Source: Sedimentitalea arenosa (lineage in GTDB: Bacteria > Pseudomonadota > Alphaproteobacteria > Rhodobacterales > Rhodobacteraceae). Taken from it: DNA of 64,000 nt. The translations under genes and the position numbers were made by a program. The notes beneath the pieces were generated by a model. That model was not told the origin of the DNA and did no database searches. It saw nothing but the letters and a program-made list of their open reading frames with translations. The stretch covers positions 159,895 through 223,894 of the forward strand of contig NZ_JAELVR010000009.1 in the NCBI RefSeq assembly GCF_016428585.1, read 5' to 3'. The stretch's first letter is position 1. Every line of letters starts with the position of its first letter. Positions 1-9,207 of the stretch are shown in pieces.

Positions 1-1485
1 GGGGCCGATGATGTCGCCCGTCCGCGAGCGCCGCGTCACGGTGGCGTCGAGCACCCGCATCGAATCGGGCAGTGCGACCGGGGCGTCGGTGTGGCTGGAA
101 AACCGCATGCCGCGCCGGTGGACCCAGCCGGTCGGCGAGATGTCGTCGGCCAGCGCCGGTCCGACCGTGTGGTCGCGGTGCCAGTCGCCCCAGTAGAACG
201 TGTGCATCGGGAACAGCGAGGGCGTGATGCCGAGCGTCTTCATCGCGTCGACCTGGTCCTCGCGCAGGAACTGGCCGTGGATCAGCACCGGGCGCAGGTC
301 GCCATCGGTGCCGTGCCGGTCCTGCGCCTGCCGGTGCGCGGCGATCAGCAGGTCCGAGGCCGCCTCGCCATTGGAGTGGGTGATGATCTGCACGCCCGAA
401 CCGTAGGCCCAGTCGATCGCACCGGTGACCTGTTCGGCGGTGGCGGCGGGATAGCCGACATAGCCGGCCGGGTAGTCGCCCACAGGATCATAGTAGGGCC
501 GGTCGCGCCAGGCGGTGAAGCCCTGCGGCGATCCGTCGATGGTCAGCTTGGCCCCGGCCACGCGGACGCGGTTCTCGTAGTCGGGCGAGACGTTGGCGGC
601 GATCCAGTCGCGATCGACCAGAACGTCGGGATAGGTCACGACATCGATGGCGAACCCGTCTTCCCGCGCGACCTCGCGCAGGATCTCGACCGTCTGGGGG
701 ATCGACCGGCCTTCCTCGGCGCTGGTGAAGCCGAACCGGGCCCAGAGGTCGGCCCCGGCGCGCGTCATTTCCTTGAACCCGTCGACGCCCACCCGCGACA
801 GCAGGCTCACCACGACCGGGATGTGCGCGGTTTCCTCGAGCACGCCGTTGGGCGTGCCGTCCGGGTCGCGCCGGATGACCCCGCCCGCAGGGTCGGGCGT
901 GTCGGCGGTGAGGCCGGCGACGTCCAGCGCCTTGCTGTTGCCGGCGCCCAGGTGGCCGGACTGGTGGATGAGGTAGATCGGGATCTCGGTCGACACCTTG
1001 TCGAGGTCGTGGCGTGTCGGGTGGCGCTGCTCGGCGAGCATGGCGTTGTCATAGCCGAAGCCGATGATCAGGTTGACCCGCTCCACCACCTCGCGGTTGG
1101 TCTCGACCCAGTCGCGCAAGGTCTGCAGCAGCGAGTCGATATCGGTCACGTCGCCGTCGGGCGGTGCCAGCAGGTTGGCCGACAGCGCCTGCAGGCCGCC
1201 CATCATCACGTGGGCATGGGCGTCGAAGAAGCCCGGGATCAGGGCGCGCCCGTCCAGTTGCGTAAGTTCGGTGGAGTCGCCGCGATGCACCATGATCTCG
1301 GCCTCGGGGCCGACCGCGATGATGCGCCCATCCAGAACCGCGACCGCCTCGGTGCGGGGCCGGGTGTCGTCCATGGTCAGAACCGGGCCGCCGAAAAAGA
1401 TTCGATCGGCGATCTCCTGGGACAGCGCCGGCAGGGGCAGGCAGGGCAGAAGCGCCAGAACGGCGGCGAGTGACGAGCGCGGCAT
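1..1485 (-). CDS. Exported amidohydrolase (YtcJ-like), 3' end cut by window edge
   Basis: A metal-dependent amidohydrolase of the Amidohydro_3/YtcJ type. The first 495 codons are present and the frame stays open to the window edge, so the C-terminus is missing. An N-terminal signal peptide (about residues 1-22, ending LPALSQ) points to export. The composite beta-sandwich start (IFFGGPVLTMDD, DGRIIAVG) is followed by the metal-binding His-x-His in GFFDAHAHVMMGG (H90, H92). Later motifs include LIHQSGHLGAGNSKA and IITHSNGEAA, typical of YtcJ relatives. The ATG is chosen because the signal peptide begins directly there. It is divergent from trmB across about 130 bp. The substrate cannot be told from sequence; amide or cyclic imide hydrolysis is family knowledge only. 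Confidence 0.85.
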   Translation of the reverse strand, partial: MPRSSLAAVLALLPCLPLPALSQEIADRIFFGGPVLTMDDTRPRTEAVAVLDGRIIAVGPEAEIMVHRGDSTELTQLDGRALIPGFFDAHAHVMMGGLQALSANLLAPPDGDVTDIDSLLQTLRDWVETNREVVERVNLIIGFGYDNAMLAEQRHPTRHDLDKVSTEIPIYLIHQSGHLGAGNSKALDVAGLTADTPDPAGGVIRRDPDGTPNGVLEETAHIPVVVSLLSRVGVDGFKEMTRAGADLWARFGFTSAEEGRSIPQTVEILREVAREDGFAIDVVTYPDVLVDRDWIAANVSPDYENRVRVAGAKLTIDGSPQGFTAWRDRPYYDPVGDYPAGYVGYPAATAEQVTGAIDWAYGSGVQIITHSNGEAASDLLIAAHRQAQDRHGTDGDLRPVLIHGQFLREDQVDAMKTLGITPSLFPMHTFYWGDWHRDHTVGPALADDISPTGWVHRRGMRFSSHTDAPVALPDSMRVLDATVTRRSRTGDIIGP

Positions 1486-1616
1486 GCGGTATCCTTTCGG
1501 GTGCGGCGGTTGAAGATACCCTAGGCGGTGCGTGCCGTTTCCGGCAAGTCCCGCCCGCGCTGATCGGTGTCATGCGGCGCTTGCGAGCCTTGGTTCCGGC
1601 GGCTACACCGCGCGCC

Positions 1617-2318
1617 ATGACACACAAGGACCGCCCGCACCGCAATTTCTATGGCCGCCTCAAGGGCAAGGCGCTGAAGCAGAGCCAGAAGACCTATCTG
1701 GACGAGGATCTTGCCGCGCTGTCGCCGGGCGCGGTCAACTGGGAGGACAACCCGGAGCGGGTGCCGCTCGACCTCGCCCAGCTGTTCGGCGGGCGCGAGG
1801 TCTGGCTGGAGATCGGCTTTGGCGGCGGCGAGCACATGGTGCACCAGGCGGCGGCCAACCCGGAGGTCGGCATCATCGGGGCAGAGCCCTATATCAACGG
1901 CGTCGCCATGCTGCTGGGCAAGATCCGTCGCGCCGGGGTCGAGAACCTGGCGGTGCATCCGGGCGATGCGCGCGACCTGATGGACGTGCTGCCGGAGGCG
2001 TCGATCGCGCGCGCCTTCCTGCTCTATCCCGACCCGTGGCCGAAGAAGCGCCACCATCGCCGCCGCTTCGTCACGCCCGAACACCTGGAGCCGCTGCACC
2101 GGGCGATGGCGCCGGGGGCCGTCCTGCGGGTGGCGACGGATATTCCGGACTATGTGCGCCAGACGCTGGAAGAGGTGCCGCGCGCAGGCTTCACCTGGAT
2201 GGCGGAACGGCCCGAGGACTGGCGCGCCCCCTGGGACGACTGGTTGTCGACCCGCTATGAACAGAAGGCGCTGCGCGAGGGCCGTGTGCCCCATTACCTG
2301 ACTTTCCGCCGCGTGTGA
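1617..2318 (+). CDS. trmB: tRNA (guanine-N7-)-methyltransferase TrmB
   Basis: Makes m7G46 in the variable loop of tRNAs using S-adenosylmethionine. The 233-residue product has the usual TrmB size. The SAM-binding loop is WLEIGFGGGEHM and the family signature LYPDPWPKKRHHRRRF carries the catalytic and tRNA-binding Asp, Lys and Arg residues. The C-terminal DDWLSTRYEQKAL is also typical. The frame is open further upstream, but the ATG giving MTHKDRPHRNFYGR matches the usual N-terminus of alphaproteobacterial TrmB, so the longer version is rejected. It stands alone, divergent from the amidohydrolase and followed by aroA after a 115-bp gap. Confidence 0.95.
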   Translation: MTHKDRPHRNFYGRLKGKALKQSQKTYLDEDLAALSPGAVNWEDNPERVPLDLAQLFGGREVWLEIGFGGGEHMVHQAAANPEVGIIGAEPYINGVAMLLGKIRRAGVENLAVHPGDARDLMDVLPEASIARAFLLYPDPWPKKRHHRRRFVTPEHLEPLHRAMAPGAVLRVATDIPDYVRQTLEEVPRAGFTWMAERPEDWRAPWDDWLSTRYEQKALREGRVPHYLTFRRV

Positions 2319-2433
2319 GGGCGGGCGTCGCCCGGGGGCTTTCCGGCTGCGCAGACGCCCGGCGCGAAGGCGTGTGGACCCGGCTTGTGGCTTGCGCTAA
2401 AGCGGGTGCGGTTGACTTTCTGAAAGGCGCGCA

Positions 2434-3786
2434 ATGTCCGCTCACGGCTCTCCCACTCCCATGATGTCCTCGCCCAGCGGGCCGCTTTCGGGCGTGGCGG
2501 ACGTGCCCGGCGACAAGTCGATCTCGCACCGGTCGCTGATCCTGGGTGCTATGGCGGTCGGCGAGACGCGGATCACCGGCCTGCTGGAAGGCGAAGACGT
2601 GCTGGACACGGCGCGCGCGATGCGGGCTTTCGGCGCCGAGGTGACGGATCACGGCGGTGGTGCATGGTCGGTGCATGGCGTCGGCGTCGGCGGGTTCGCC
2701 GAGCCGGGGCAGGTCATCGATTGCGGCAATTCCGGCACCGGCGTGCGCCTGATCATGGGCGCGATGGCGACCAGCCCGATCACCGCGACCTTTACCGGCG
2801 ATGCCAGCCTGAACAAGCGCCCGATGGCGCGTGTGACCGACCCGCTGGCGCAGTTCGGCGCGCAGGCGGTGGGGCGCTCGGGCGGGCGGTTGCCGATGAC
2901 GATCGTCGGCGCGGCCGATCCGCTGCCGGTGCGTTACGCGGTGCCGGTGCCCTCGGCGCAGGTGAAATCCGCCGTGCTGCTGGCCGGTCTGAACGCGCCG
3001 GGGCGGACCGTGGTGATCGAGAAGGAGGCGACGCGCGACCATACCGAGCGGATGCTGGCCGGGTTCGGCGCCGAGATCGCTACCGAGGATACCGAGGAGG
3101 GCCGCGTCATCACCCTGACCGGCCAGCCCGAATTGCGCCCGCAGGAGATCGTGGTGCCGCGCGATCCGTCGAGCGCGGCCTTCCCGGTCTGTGCGGCGCT
3201 GATCGTGCCGGGATCGGACGTCCTGGTGCCGGGCATCGGGCTGAACCCGACGCGCGCCGGGCTGTTCACCACGCTGCGCGAGATGGGCGCCGATCTGACC
3301 TATGAGAACGCGCGCGAAGAGGGCGGCGAGCCGGTCGCCGATCTGCGCGCGCGCTATTCGCCGGACATGAAGGGCATCGACGTGCCGCCGGACCGCGCGG
3401 CCAGCATGATCGATGAATACCCGGTCCTGTCCGTGGTCGCGGCCAATGCGAGCGGCGTCACGATGATGCGCGGTGTCGCGGAGCTGCGGGTCAAGGAAAG
3501 CGACCGGATCGACGCGATGGCCGAGGGGCTGCGCGCCAACGGCGTCGCGGTCGAGGAGGGCCCGGACTGGTGGTCGGTCACCGGCCACGGCCCCGGATCG
3601 GTCGCGGGCGGGGCCACCTGTGCCAGCCGGCTGGATCACCGGATCGCCATGTCCTTCATGGTGCTGGGCATGGCGGCGCAAGCGCCGGTCACGGTGGATG
3701 ACGGCGGTCCGATCGCCACGTCCTTCCCGATCTTCGAACCGTTGATGGGCCGGCTGGGCGCCGCGCTGTCGCACCCGGCGGGCTGA
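2434..3786 (+). CDS. aroA: 3-phosphoshikimate 1-carboxyvinyltransferase (EPSP synthase), class II-like
   Basis: Joins PEP and shikimate-3-phosphate in the sixth step of the shikimate pathway. The 450-residue length fits. [10 protein letters not shown] (K28) is the substrate-binding start, and [26 protein letters not shown]-like [15 protein letters not shown] and LDHRIAMSF follow in order. Overall this resembles the CP4-type (class II) enzymes. The loop that carries Ala100 in the glyphosate-tolerant CP4 enzyme reads GNSGTG here, with Gly101 at that site, which predicts ordinary glyphosate sensitivity. The start follows a GAAAGG ribosome site. The next ORF starts 3 bp after the stop and cmk follows, giving the common aroA-cmk-rpsA order. 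Confidence 0.96.
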   Translation: MSAHGSPTPMMSSPSGPLSGVADVPGDKSISHRSLILGAMAVGETRITGLLEGEDVLDTARAMRAFGAEVTDHGGGAWSVHGVGVGGFAEPGQVIDCGNSGTGVRLIMGAMATSPITATFTGDASLNKRPMARVTDPLAQFGAQAVGRSGGRLPMTIVGAADPLPVRYAVPVPSAQVKSAVLLAGLNAPGRTVVIEKEATRDHTERMLAGFGAEIATEDTEEGRVITLTGQPELRPQEIVVPRDPSSAAFPVCAALIVPGSDVLVPGIGLNPTRAGLFTTLREMGADLTYENAREEGGEPVADLRARYSPDMKGIDVPPDRAASMIDEYPVLSVVAANASGVTMMRGVAELRVKESDRIDAMAEGLRANGVAVEEGPDWWSVTGHGPGSVAGGATCASRLDHRIAMSFMVLGMAAQAPVTVDDGGPIATSFPIFEPLMGRLGAALSHPAG

Positions 3787-3789
3787 GCC

Positions 3790-4326
3790 GTGCGGGGGCT
3801 GCATCTGCTCCTGGTCGGGCTGATCGCGGTGGCGGGGCTGGTTTTCGCCGCGATGTGGCTCTGGACGATCCCGATCATTTCCGCGGGCACGACGCCGCCC
3901 GGCCTGATGGACATGCAGCCTGCCGACATGAGTGCCGAGGCGACCCGCACGTATCTTGCGACCATGTCGGATACCGCGCTGCGCACCTATCTGGGGCCGC
4001 AACGGGTGCTCGACACGGTGTTTCCCATCGCGCTGGCGGCGGCGCTGGCGCTGGTGACCCTACTGCTGTTGCGGCCGCGCATCGGGCGGCTGGCGCTGGT
4101 GGCGGCACTGGTGCCGATGCTCTATCTCTATGCCGACCTGCTGGAGAATGCCGCCATTGCGGACCTGCTGCGTCGGCCGAACGCGGCGGATGCGGTGATC
4201 GAGCAGGCGCGGGTCTATACGCAGGTCAAGTTCCAGGTCCTGCTGATCGCCGGTCTGATCCTGGCGCTTGCGCTGTTCTCGCGGCTGGTCAACTGGAGCC
4301 TGGAACGGATCAGGAGGGTGGGATGA
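3790..4326 (+). CDS. Small integral membrane protein between aroA and cmk
   Basis: A 178-residue hydrophobic protein of unknown function. About four membrane segments are visible: residues 3-27 ([20 protein letters not shown]), about 78-97, 103-122 and 148-168. A roughly 45-residue polar loop after the first segment contains [16 protein letters not shown]. The GTG start lies 3 bp after the aroA stop, and the stop overlaps the cmk start as ATGA, so it is almost certainly translated as part of an aroA-X-cmk operon. I recognise no catalytic motif and assign no function. Confidence 0.75.
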   Translation: MRGLHLLLVGLIAVAGLVFAAMWLWTIPIISAGTTPPGLMDMQPADMSAEATRTYLATMSDTALRTYLGPQRVLDTVFPIALAAALALVTLLLLRPRIGRLALVAALVPMLYLYADLLENAAIADLLRRPNAADAVIEQARVYTQVKFQVLLIAGLILALALFSRLVNWSLERIRRVG

Positions 4327-4946
4327 CGTTCACGGTCGCCATCGACGGGCCGGCGGCTGCCGGCAAGGGCACGATCAGCAAGGCGGTCGCCGCGCGGCTT
4401 GGGTTCGCGCATCTGGACACCGGGCTGCTGTATCGCGCGGTCGGGGCGCAGGTGCTGCGCGGCGTCGACCCCGAGGCCGCGGCGCGCGCGCTCACCGCCG
4501 AGGATCTGGAAGCCGAGGACCTGCGCCGTGCCGCCGTGGCGCAGGAGGCCAGCAAGGTCGCGGCCATTCCCGCCGTGCGCGCGGCGCTGGTCGAGTTCCA
4601 GCGCGCTTTCGCGCGTCGGGTCGGCGGCGCCGTGCTGGACGGGCGCGACATCGGCACGGTGATCTGCCCGGAGGCCGAGGTGAAGCTGTTCGTGACCGCC
4701 AGCCCCGAGGTGCGCGCCCGCCGGCGCCATGCGGAACAGGTGGCGCAGGGGGCGGACGACCCCTATGAGATCGTGCTGGCCGAGGTCCGGGCGCGCGACG
4801 ATCGCGACATGAACCGGACCGACGCGCCGCTGAAACCGGCGGAGGACGCGGTGGTGCTGGACACGTCTGACCTGAGCATCGAGGCGGCGGTGGCAAGGGC
4901 GCTCGAGATCATCGACATGCGGCGCGGGCAGGGCGCATCGGGCTGA
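4323..4946 (+). CDS. cmk: Cytidylate kinase (CMP/dCMP kinase)
   Basis: Phosphorylates CMP and dCMP with ATP to feed nucleotide and CDP-lipid synthesis. It has 207 residues. The P-loop is [14 protein letters not shown] at residues 6-19, followed by the CMP-binding [22 protein letters not shown] and the lid Arg region [13 protein letters not shown]. The ATG overlaps the stop of the upstream membrane protein gene by 4 bp, so the start is fixed by translational coupling. In many alphaproteobacteria cmk precedes rpsA, as it does here with only a short ORF between them. Confidence 0.96.
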   Translation: MTFTVAIDGPAAAGKGTISKAVAARLGFAHLDTGLLYRAVGAQVLRGVDPEAAARALTAEDLEAEDLRRAAVAQEASKVAAIPAVRAALVEFQRAFARRVGGAVLDGRDIGTVICPEAEVKLFVTASPEVRARRRHAEQVAQGADDPYEIVLAEVRARDDRDMNRTDAPLKPAEDAVVLDTSDLSIEAAVARALEIIDMRRGQGASG

Positions 4947-4989
4947 GTCCGGACCGCCCCGTATGCCTGTCAAGGTCGGGAAATCCTCG

Positions 4990-5005
4990 GTCCGGAATTC
5001 CGGAC
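4990..5005. promoter_or_regulatory. 16-bp perfect palindrome, possible operator
   Basis: GTCCGGAATTCCGGAC reads the same on both strands and sits in the gap between cmk and the short Hcp-like ORF. A shorter copy of its outer arms, GTCCGGAC, lies at 4947-4954 just after the cmk stop. Without a T-run it is not a standard terminator. It could be a dimer-binding operator or simply a short hairpin at the operon end. Confidence 0.3.
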
Positions 5006-5100
5006 TGACCCTCGCGCCGCCTGGGCGCTAGGGTCTGGCTTGCCGATATGCCCCGCTCGGCGGGACGGCAGGACAGGACCGGATTTCAGGAGTCATTCAC

Positions 5101-5325
5101 ATGGACAGTTTCATTTTCAGGAGTTCCACGGACACGCGCGCCTATCTGAAGATCGGCGACATCGCAGGCGAAAGCCAGCTTGACCCGGCGATGATCTGGG
5201 GCAGCGATGGGGCGTCCCTGAAGGGGATGCATGTCGACCCGGTGATTCCGGGGGCCGACAGGGTCGAGGACCCGCTCCTGGGATACGACCTGCCGGTGGG
5301 TTTTGAGGATCCGCTGCTTGGCTGA
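5101..5325 (+). CDS. Short orphan protein with Hcp-like N-terminal motif
   Basis: A 74-residue acidic protein with an ATG 8 bp after a TTTCAGGAG ribosome site. Residues 14-25 read AYLKIGDIAGES, close to the opening strand of Hcp, the type VI secretion tube protein (typically YIKIDGIKGES). The rest of the Hcp fold, about 160 residues in full-length members, is absent. The C-terminal third has the hexapeptide EDPLLG twice. There are no other type VI genes in view. It may be a cut-down Hcp domain, a remnant, or an unrelated small protein; I assign no function. Confidence 0.5.
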   Translation: MDSFIFRSSTDTRAYLKIGDIAGESQLDPAMIWGSDGASLKGMHVDPVIPGADRVEDPLLGYDLPVGFEDPLLG

Positions 5326-5352
5326 CGGGCGCCGTGGCAGGGCATTGAGCCC

Positions 5353-5381
5353 TTGCCAAGCGCAGGCCGAGCGACTATACG
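5353..5381 (+). promoter_or_regulatory. Predicted sigma-70 promoter of rpsA
   Basis: TTGCCA (-35, 5353-5358), a 17-bp spacer and TATACG (-10, 5376-5381). The predicted transcription start near 5388 leaves a leader of about 160 nt before rpsA, long for an unregulated gene. Confidence 0.55.
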
Positions 5382-5450
5382 CCGCGATGTCCAAGCGGCA
5401 GTCCAGATCGCAGACACCATGAGCAGGGCCGGGGAATTCCGCGGCCCTTC

Positions 5451-5493
5451 GTCTGTTTAAGCGGTTCGCACGGACCAACCCAAACCCACAGAC
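5451..5493 (+). other. Possible structured leader element upstream of rpsA
   Basis: GTCTGT (5451-5456) can pair with ACAGAC (5488-5493). Inside this, GGTT (5463-5466) can pair with AACC (5477-5480), giving a nested two-part stem in the rpsA 5' UTR, about 55 nt before the start codon. S1 mRNA leaders are known to be autoregulated in enterobacteria. Whether this one acts that way is inference. Confidence 0.3.
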
Positions 5494-5546
5494 CGGCGGA
5501 GACAACCGCACGGCCGGAAAAATGTGAAAAAGGAAACGACTTATAT

Positions 5547-7226
5547 ATGTCCGCTAACGCATCCATGGAGGAATTCGAAGCCCTCCTGAACGAAAGCTTC
5601 GAAATGGACACGCCCGAGGAAGGGTCTGTCGTCAAGGGCAAGGTCATCGCGATCGAAGCGGGACAAGCCATCATCGATGTCGGCTACAAGATGGAAGGCC
5701 GTGTCGATCTGAAAGAATTCGCAAATCCCGGGGAAGCTCCCGAAATCGCCGCCGGCGACGAGGTCGAAGTGTTCCTGCGCCAAGTCGAGAACGCGCGCGG
5801 CGAAGCCGTGATTTCGCGCGAGATGGCCCGCCGCGAGGAAGCCTGGGATCGTCTCGAGAAGGCTTATGCCGACGAGCAGCGCGTCGAAGGTGCGATCTTC
5901 GGCCGCGTCAAGGGCGGCTTCACCGTCGATCTGGGCGGCGCCGTCGCGTTCCTGCCCGGCTCGCAGGTCGATGTGCGTCCGGTGCGTGATGCGGGCCCGC
6001 TGATGGGTCTGAAGCAGCCGTTCCAGATCCTGAAGATGGACCGCCGCCGCGGCAACATCGTCGTGTCGCGCCGCGCGATCCTCGAAGAGAGCCGCGCCGA
6101 GCAGCGCGCCGAAGTCATCGGCAACCTGCATGAAGGTCAGGCCGTGGACGGCGTCGTCAAGAACATCACCGAATACGGCGCCTTCGTCGATCTGGGTGGT
6201 GTGGACGGCCTGCTGCACGTCACCGACATGGCATGGCGTCGCGTCAACCACCCCTCCGAGATCCTGTCGATCGGCGAGACCGTCAAGGTGCAGGTCATCA
6301 AGATCAACAAGGAGACCCACCGCATCAGCCTCGGCATGAAGCAGCTGCAGGAAGATCCGTGGGATCTGGTCGGCGCCAAGTATCCGCTGAACAGCGTTCA
6401 CAAGGGCCGCGTCACCAACATCACCGATTACGGTGCGTTCGTGGAGCTGGAACCCGGTGTCGAGGGCCTCGTCCACGTCAGCGAAATGTCCTGGACCAAG
6501 AAGAACGTGCATCCCGGCAAGATCGTGTCGACCTCCCAGGAAGTCGAAGTCATGGTGCTGGAAATCGACGGCGCCAAGCGCCGCGTGTCGCTGGGTCTCA
6601 AGCAGACCATGCGCAACCCGTGGGAAGTGTTTGCGGAAACCCATCCCGAGGGCACCGAGGTCGAGGGCGAGGTCAAGAACATCACCGAATTCGGTCTGTT
6701 CATCGGTCTCGACGGCGACATCGACGGCATGGTTCACCTGTCCGACCTGTCCTGGGACGAGCGCGGCGAAGACGCGATCCAGAACTATCGCAAGGGCGAC
6801 GTGGTCCAGGCCGTGGTCTCCGAGGTCGATGTCGAGAAAGAGCGCATCAGCCTGTCCATCAAGGCGCTGGGCGGTGACAAGTTCGCCGAGGCCGTCGGTG
6901 GCGTGAAGCGCGGCTCGATCATCACCGTGAACGTCACGGCGATCGAGGATGGCGGTATCGAGGTGGAATACGAGGGCATGAAGTCCTTCATCCGCCGCTC
7001 CGACCTGAGCCGCGACCGCTCCGAGCAGCGCCCCGAGCGCTTCAGCGTCGGCGACAAGGTCGATGTGCGCGTGACCAATGTCGACAGCAAGACCCGCCGT
7101 CTGGGCCTGTCGATCAAGGCGCGCGAGATCGCCGAAGAGAAGGAAGCCGTCGAACAGTATGGCTCCTCGGACTCGGGTGCATCGCTGGGCGACATCCTGG
7201 GCGCGGCGCTCAAGGGCGACGACTGA
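5547..7226 (+). CDS. rpsA: 30S ribosomal protein S1
   Basis: Binds mRNA on the small ribosomal subunit and helps start translation on structured or weakly marked messages. The 559-residue protein has six S1 (OB-fold) repeats starting near residues 27, 111, 197, 284, 371 and 453. Repeats 3-5 are the most alike (VVKNITEYGAFVDLGG, RVTNITDYGAFVELEP, EVKNITEFGLFIGLDG), and the last two of the six are linked by ALGGDKFAEAVGG. Length and repeat number match alphaproteobacterial S1. The ATG follows AAAAAGGAAAC. It is followed by a strong terminator, so it is probably its own unit downstream of cmk. Confidence 0.98.
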   Translation: MSANASMEEFEALLNESFEMDTPEEGSVVKGKVIAIEAGQAIIDVGYKMEGRVDLKEFANPGEAPEIAAGDEVEVFLRQVENARGEAVISREMARREEAWDRLEKAYADEQRVEGAIFGRVKGGFTVDLGGAVAFLPGSQVDVRPVRDAGPLMGLKQPFQILKMDRRRGNIVVSRRAILEESRAEQRAEVIGNLHEGQAVDGVVKNITEYGAFVDLGGVDGLLHVTDMAWRRVNHPSEILSIGETVKVQVIKINKETHRISLGMKQLQEDPWDLVGAKYPLNSVHKGRVTNITDYGAFVELEPGVEGLVHVSEMSWTKKNVHPGKIVSTSQEVEVMVLEIDGAKRRVSLGLKQTMRNPWEVFAETHPEGTEVEGEVKNITEFGLFIGLDGDIDGMVHLSDLSWDERGEDAIQNYRKGDVVQAVVSEVDVEKERISLSIKALGGDKFAEAVGGVKRGSIITVNVTAIEDGGIEVEYEGMKSFIRRSDLSRDRSEQRPERFSVGDKVDVRVTNVDSKTRRLGLSIKAREIAEEKEAVEQYGSSDSGASLGDILGAALKGDD

Positions 7227-7259
7227 TCCCGGCTGCCGCAGGGCAGACCCAAGACACAG

Positions 7260-7287
7260 GCCTCGCCCTTTCGGGCGGGGCTTTTTT
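7260..7287 (+). terminator. Rho-independent terminator of rpsA
   Basis: The stem GCCTCGCCC / GGGCGGGGC (9 bp with one G-U pair) closes a TTTC loop and is followed by six T residues, 34 bp after the rpsA stop. Confidence 0.93.
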
Positions 7288-7338
7288 CATTCCGCCTTGC
7301 AACCATTTTGACCGATTGAGGATGACTCCCTGCAACGC

Positions 7339-8253
7339 TTACGCCGGTTGAAGATGTTCGTCGAAGAAGGCCAGCGTGCGGTCCCAGGCCAGTGTGGCGG
7401 CCGCCTCGTCGTAGCGCGGCGTCGTGTCGTTGTGGAAGCCGTGGTTGACGTTCGGGTAGAAGTGTACGCTGAACGTCTTCTGGTTGGCGCGCAGCGCCTC
7501 TGAATAGGCGTCCCAGCCCGCGTTGATCCGCTCGTCCAGACCCGCATAGTGGATCAGCAGCGGCGCCTCGATCTGCGGCACGTCCTCGGCCGCCGGCTGG
7601 CGTCCGTAGAACGGCACCGACGCGGCAAGATCGGGATAGGTCACCGCAAGCGTGTTGCAGACGCCGCCGCCATAGCAGAAGCCGACCGCGCCGACGCGCC
7701 CGGTCGAGTCGGGGTGATCGCGCAGGAACTCGAAGGCGGCGAAGAAATCCTCCATCAGCTTTGCCGGGTCGAGCTGGCGTTGCATCTCGCGGCCCTCGTC
7801 GTCGGTGCCCGGATAACCGCCCAGCGGTGTCAGCCCGTCGGGTCCCAGCGCCAGGTAACCGGCCTTGGCGGTGCGGCGCACCACGTCCTCGATATAGGGG
7901 TTCAGGCCGCGGTTCTCGTGCACGACCAGCACCGCGGGCAACGGGCCGGTCGCACCCGCAGGCTTGGCCATCAGGGCGCGTATGGTGCCGTGACCGTCGG
8001 GGCTGTCATACTCGATCATCGCGGTTTCGATGTCGGGATCGTCCGGGGCGACCTGCTGGGCCCAGGCATAGTTCGGTTGCAACTGGTCGAGGATCATCGC
8101 GCCGGTCACGCCGGCGGCGGCATAATGGCCGGCGCGGGTGATGAACTGGCGCTTGGAGATCTTGCCGTGCACGTAGCCGTCGAAGATTTCCAGGATGCGC
8201 GGATCGAAATCGCTGGCCTTCTTGCGCTTGGGGAGGGGGTCGGGTCCGGTCAT
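7339..8253 (-). CDS. Dienelactone hydrolase family protein (YghX-like)
   Basis: An alpha/beta hydrolase of the dienelactone hydrolase family, 304 residues from the chosen ATG. The nucleophile Cys is in GFCYGGG, the His in NVNHGFHND, and the acid residue probably in [27 protein letters not shown] and the N-terminal HGKISKRQF are diagnostic of the YghX subgroup. That N-terminus also has an Arg- and Ala-rich stretch ([19 protein letters not shown]) resembling a weak Tat-like segment. The start follows GAAAGGACC; the frame stays open upstream but no better start is seen. The physiological substrate is unknown. A same-strand neighbour lies about 100 bp upstream. Confidence 0.88.
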   Translation of the reverse strand: MTGPDPLPKRKKASDFDPRILEIFDGYVHGKISKRQFITRAGHYAAAGVTGAMILDQLQPNYAWAQQVAPDDPDIETAMIEYDSPDGHGTIRALMAKPAGATGPLPAVLVVHENRGLNPYIEDVVRRTAKAGYLALGPDGLTPLGGYPGTDDEGREMQRQLDPAKLMEDFFAAFEFLRDHPDSTGRVGAVGFCYGGGVCNTLAVTYPDLAASVPFYGRQPAAEDVPQIEAPLLIHYAGLDERINAGWDAYSEALRANQKTFSVHFYPNVNHGFHNDTTPRYDEAAATLAWDRTLAFFDEHLQPA

Positions 8254-8353
8254 GGTGAGGGTCCTTTCGCGATCGCGGCTGTTGCGGTCGTCGCCCAGAA
8301 TACCTGAAAACGGCTGAAGACTGGACGGATATCGGCTCGCGCCCACGCACATT

Positions 8354-9055
8354 TCAGCGCGCGGCCAAGTCCTGCCCCGGCATCAGGCCGGAAATCTCGA
8401 GGATCAGCTTGCGCCGAATCGCCTGTGCGAGGTCGCTTTCGTTCTCGGCGGTCACGACGAAGGCCCCGACGCCGCCGATGATCTGTTCCTCGTAGATCCG
8501 GCCCAGATCGGGAAACCGCGCCGGGGCGTCGCAGAACCGGCAGAGGATCGGCAGCCCGTTGATCGTGATCCCGGCGGCGACCACTTCGTCGCGGGCCGCG
8601 GCGATCGACGGGCCGGAAAAACTGTTGGGACTGTCGCCGGAGAAGTCGATCACCTTGCGCCAGCCGTCGAACGCATTGCGTTCGATCATGCGCTTGCCGT
8701 CCAGCAGCGCCGCGCCGATGGCATTGCGCCCGTAGGCCTGCCGGGGCGGCGCCAGCAGGGCATCCGCGAACCGGCCCGCGCTTTCGGGGCCGTCGATGCG
8801 CATCCAGTCGACGACGACGGCGGTGTTGGCCGCCCATTCGACGTAGGTTACGGCAATGGCGCCATAGGCTGAGTTTTCGATCGCGGCCAGCACGCCGGCA
8901 TCCGTCATCGTCTGAGCATAGCCTTCGCGCTGAAAGCGGATTTCCTCGGGCGAGATCGACCCCGAGGCATCCGCCAGCAGGACCAGTTCAAGATCGACAT
9001 CCTGCGCCGCCACGGGCAGCGCCAGGAGGAGGAAAAGGGCGGTCAAAACGCGCAT
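8354..9055 (-). CDS. Exported DUF1194 (von Willebrand A-like) protein
   Basis: A 233-residue secreted protein with a signal peptide at residues 1-17 (ending LPVAAQ) and one VWA-like domain. [13 protein letters not shown] is the MIDAS-type metal site (D-x-S-x-S), and [11 protein letters not shown] with ITINGLPI are the later strands seen in DUF1194. Three Cys residues lie in [10 protein letters not shown] or nearby. Such proteins are common in Rhodobacteraceae, but their ligand is unknown. It is divergent from the histidine phosphatase gene. Confidence 0.85.
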   Translation of the reverse strand: MRVLTALFLLLALPVAAQDVDLELVLLADASGSISPEEIRFQREGYAQTMTDAGVLAAIENSAYGAIAVTYVEWAANTAVVVDWMRIDGPESAGRFADALLAPPRQAYGRNAIGAALLDGKRMIERNAFDGWRKVIDFSGDSPNSFSGPSIAAARDEVVAAGITINGLPILCRFCDAPARFPDLGRIYEEQIIGGVGAFVVTAENESDLAQAIRRKLILEISGLMPGQDLAAR

Positions 9056-9207
9056 GATGCAAGTTTAGCGTGAAACGGTGACTTGGGAACACGGTCAACG
9101 CGGAGTCCGTGTCGATGCCCAGGCCGGGATGCGACCCTGCCCATGTCTCGCGCCGGCTGCGCAAGATCCGGGCTGGACAGAAAGCGGAAGCGGCATACCT
9201 CCCGCCC

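Noticed and set aside
91..1473. A long open frame on the plus strand opposite the amidohydrolase
   Set aside because: The minus-strand frame has a signal peptide and amidohydrolase motifs; the plus frame is a GC-rich shadow with no recognisable features.
2392..2400. TTGCGCTAA upstream of aroA, similar to the pckA repeat in reverse
   Set aside because: Only nine bases match and there is no biological reason for it; probably chance.
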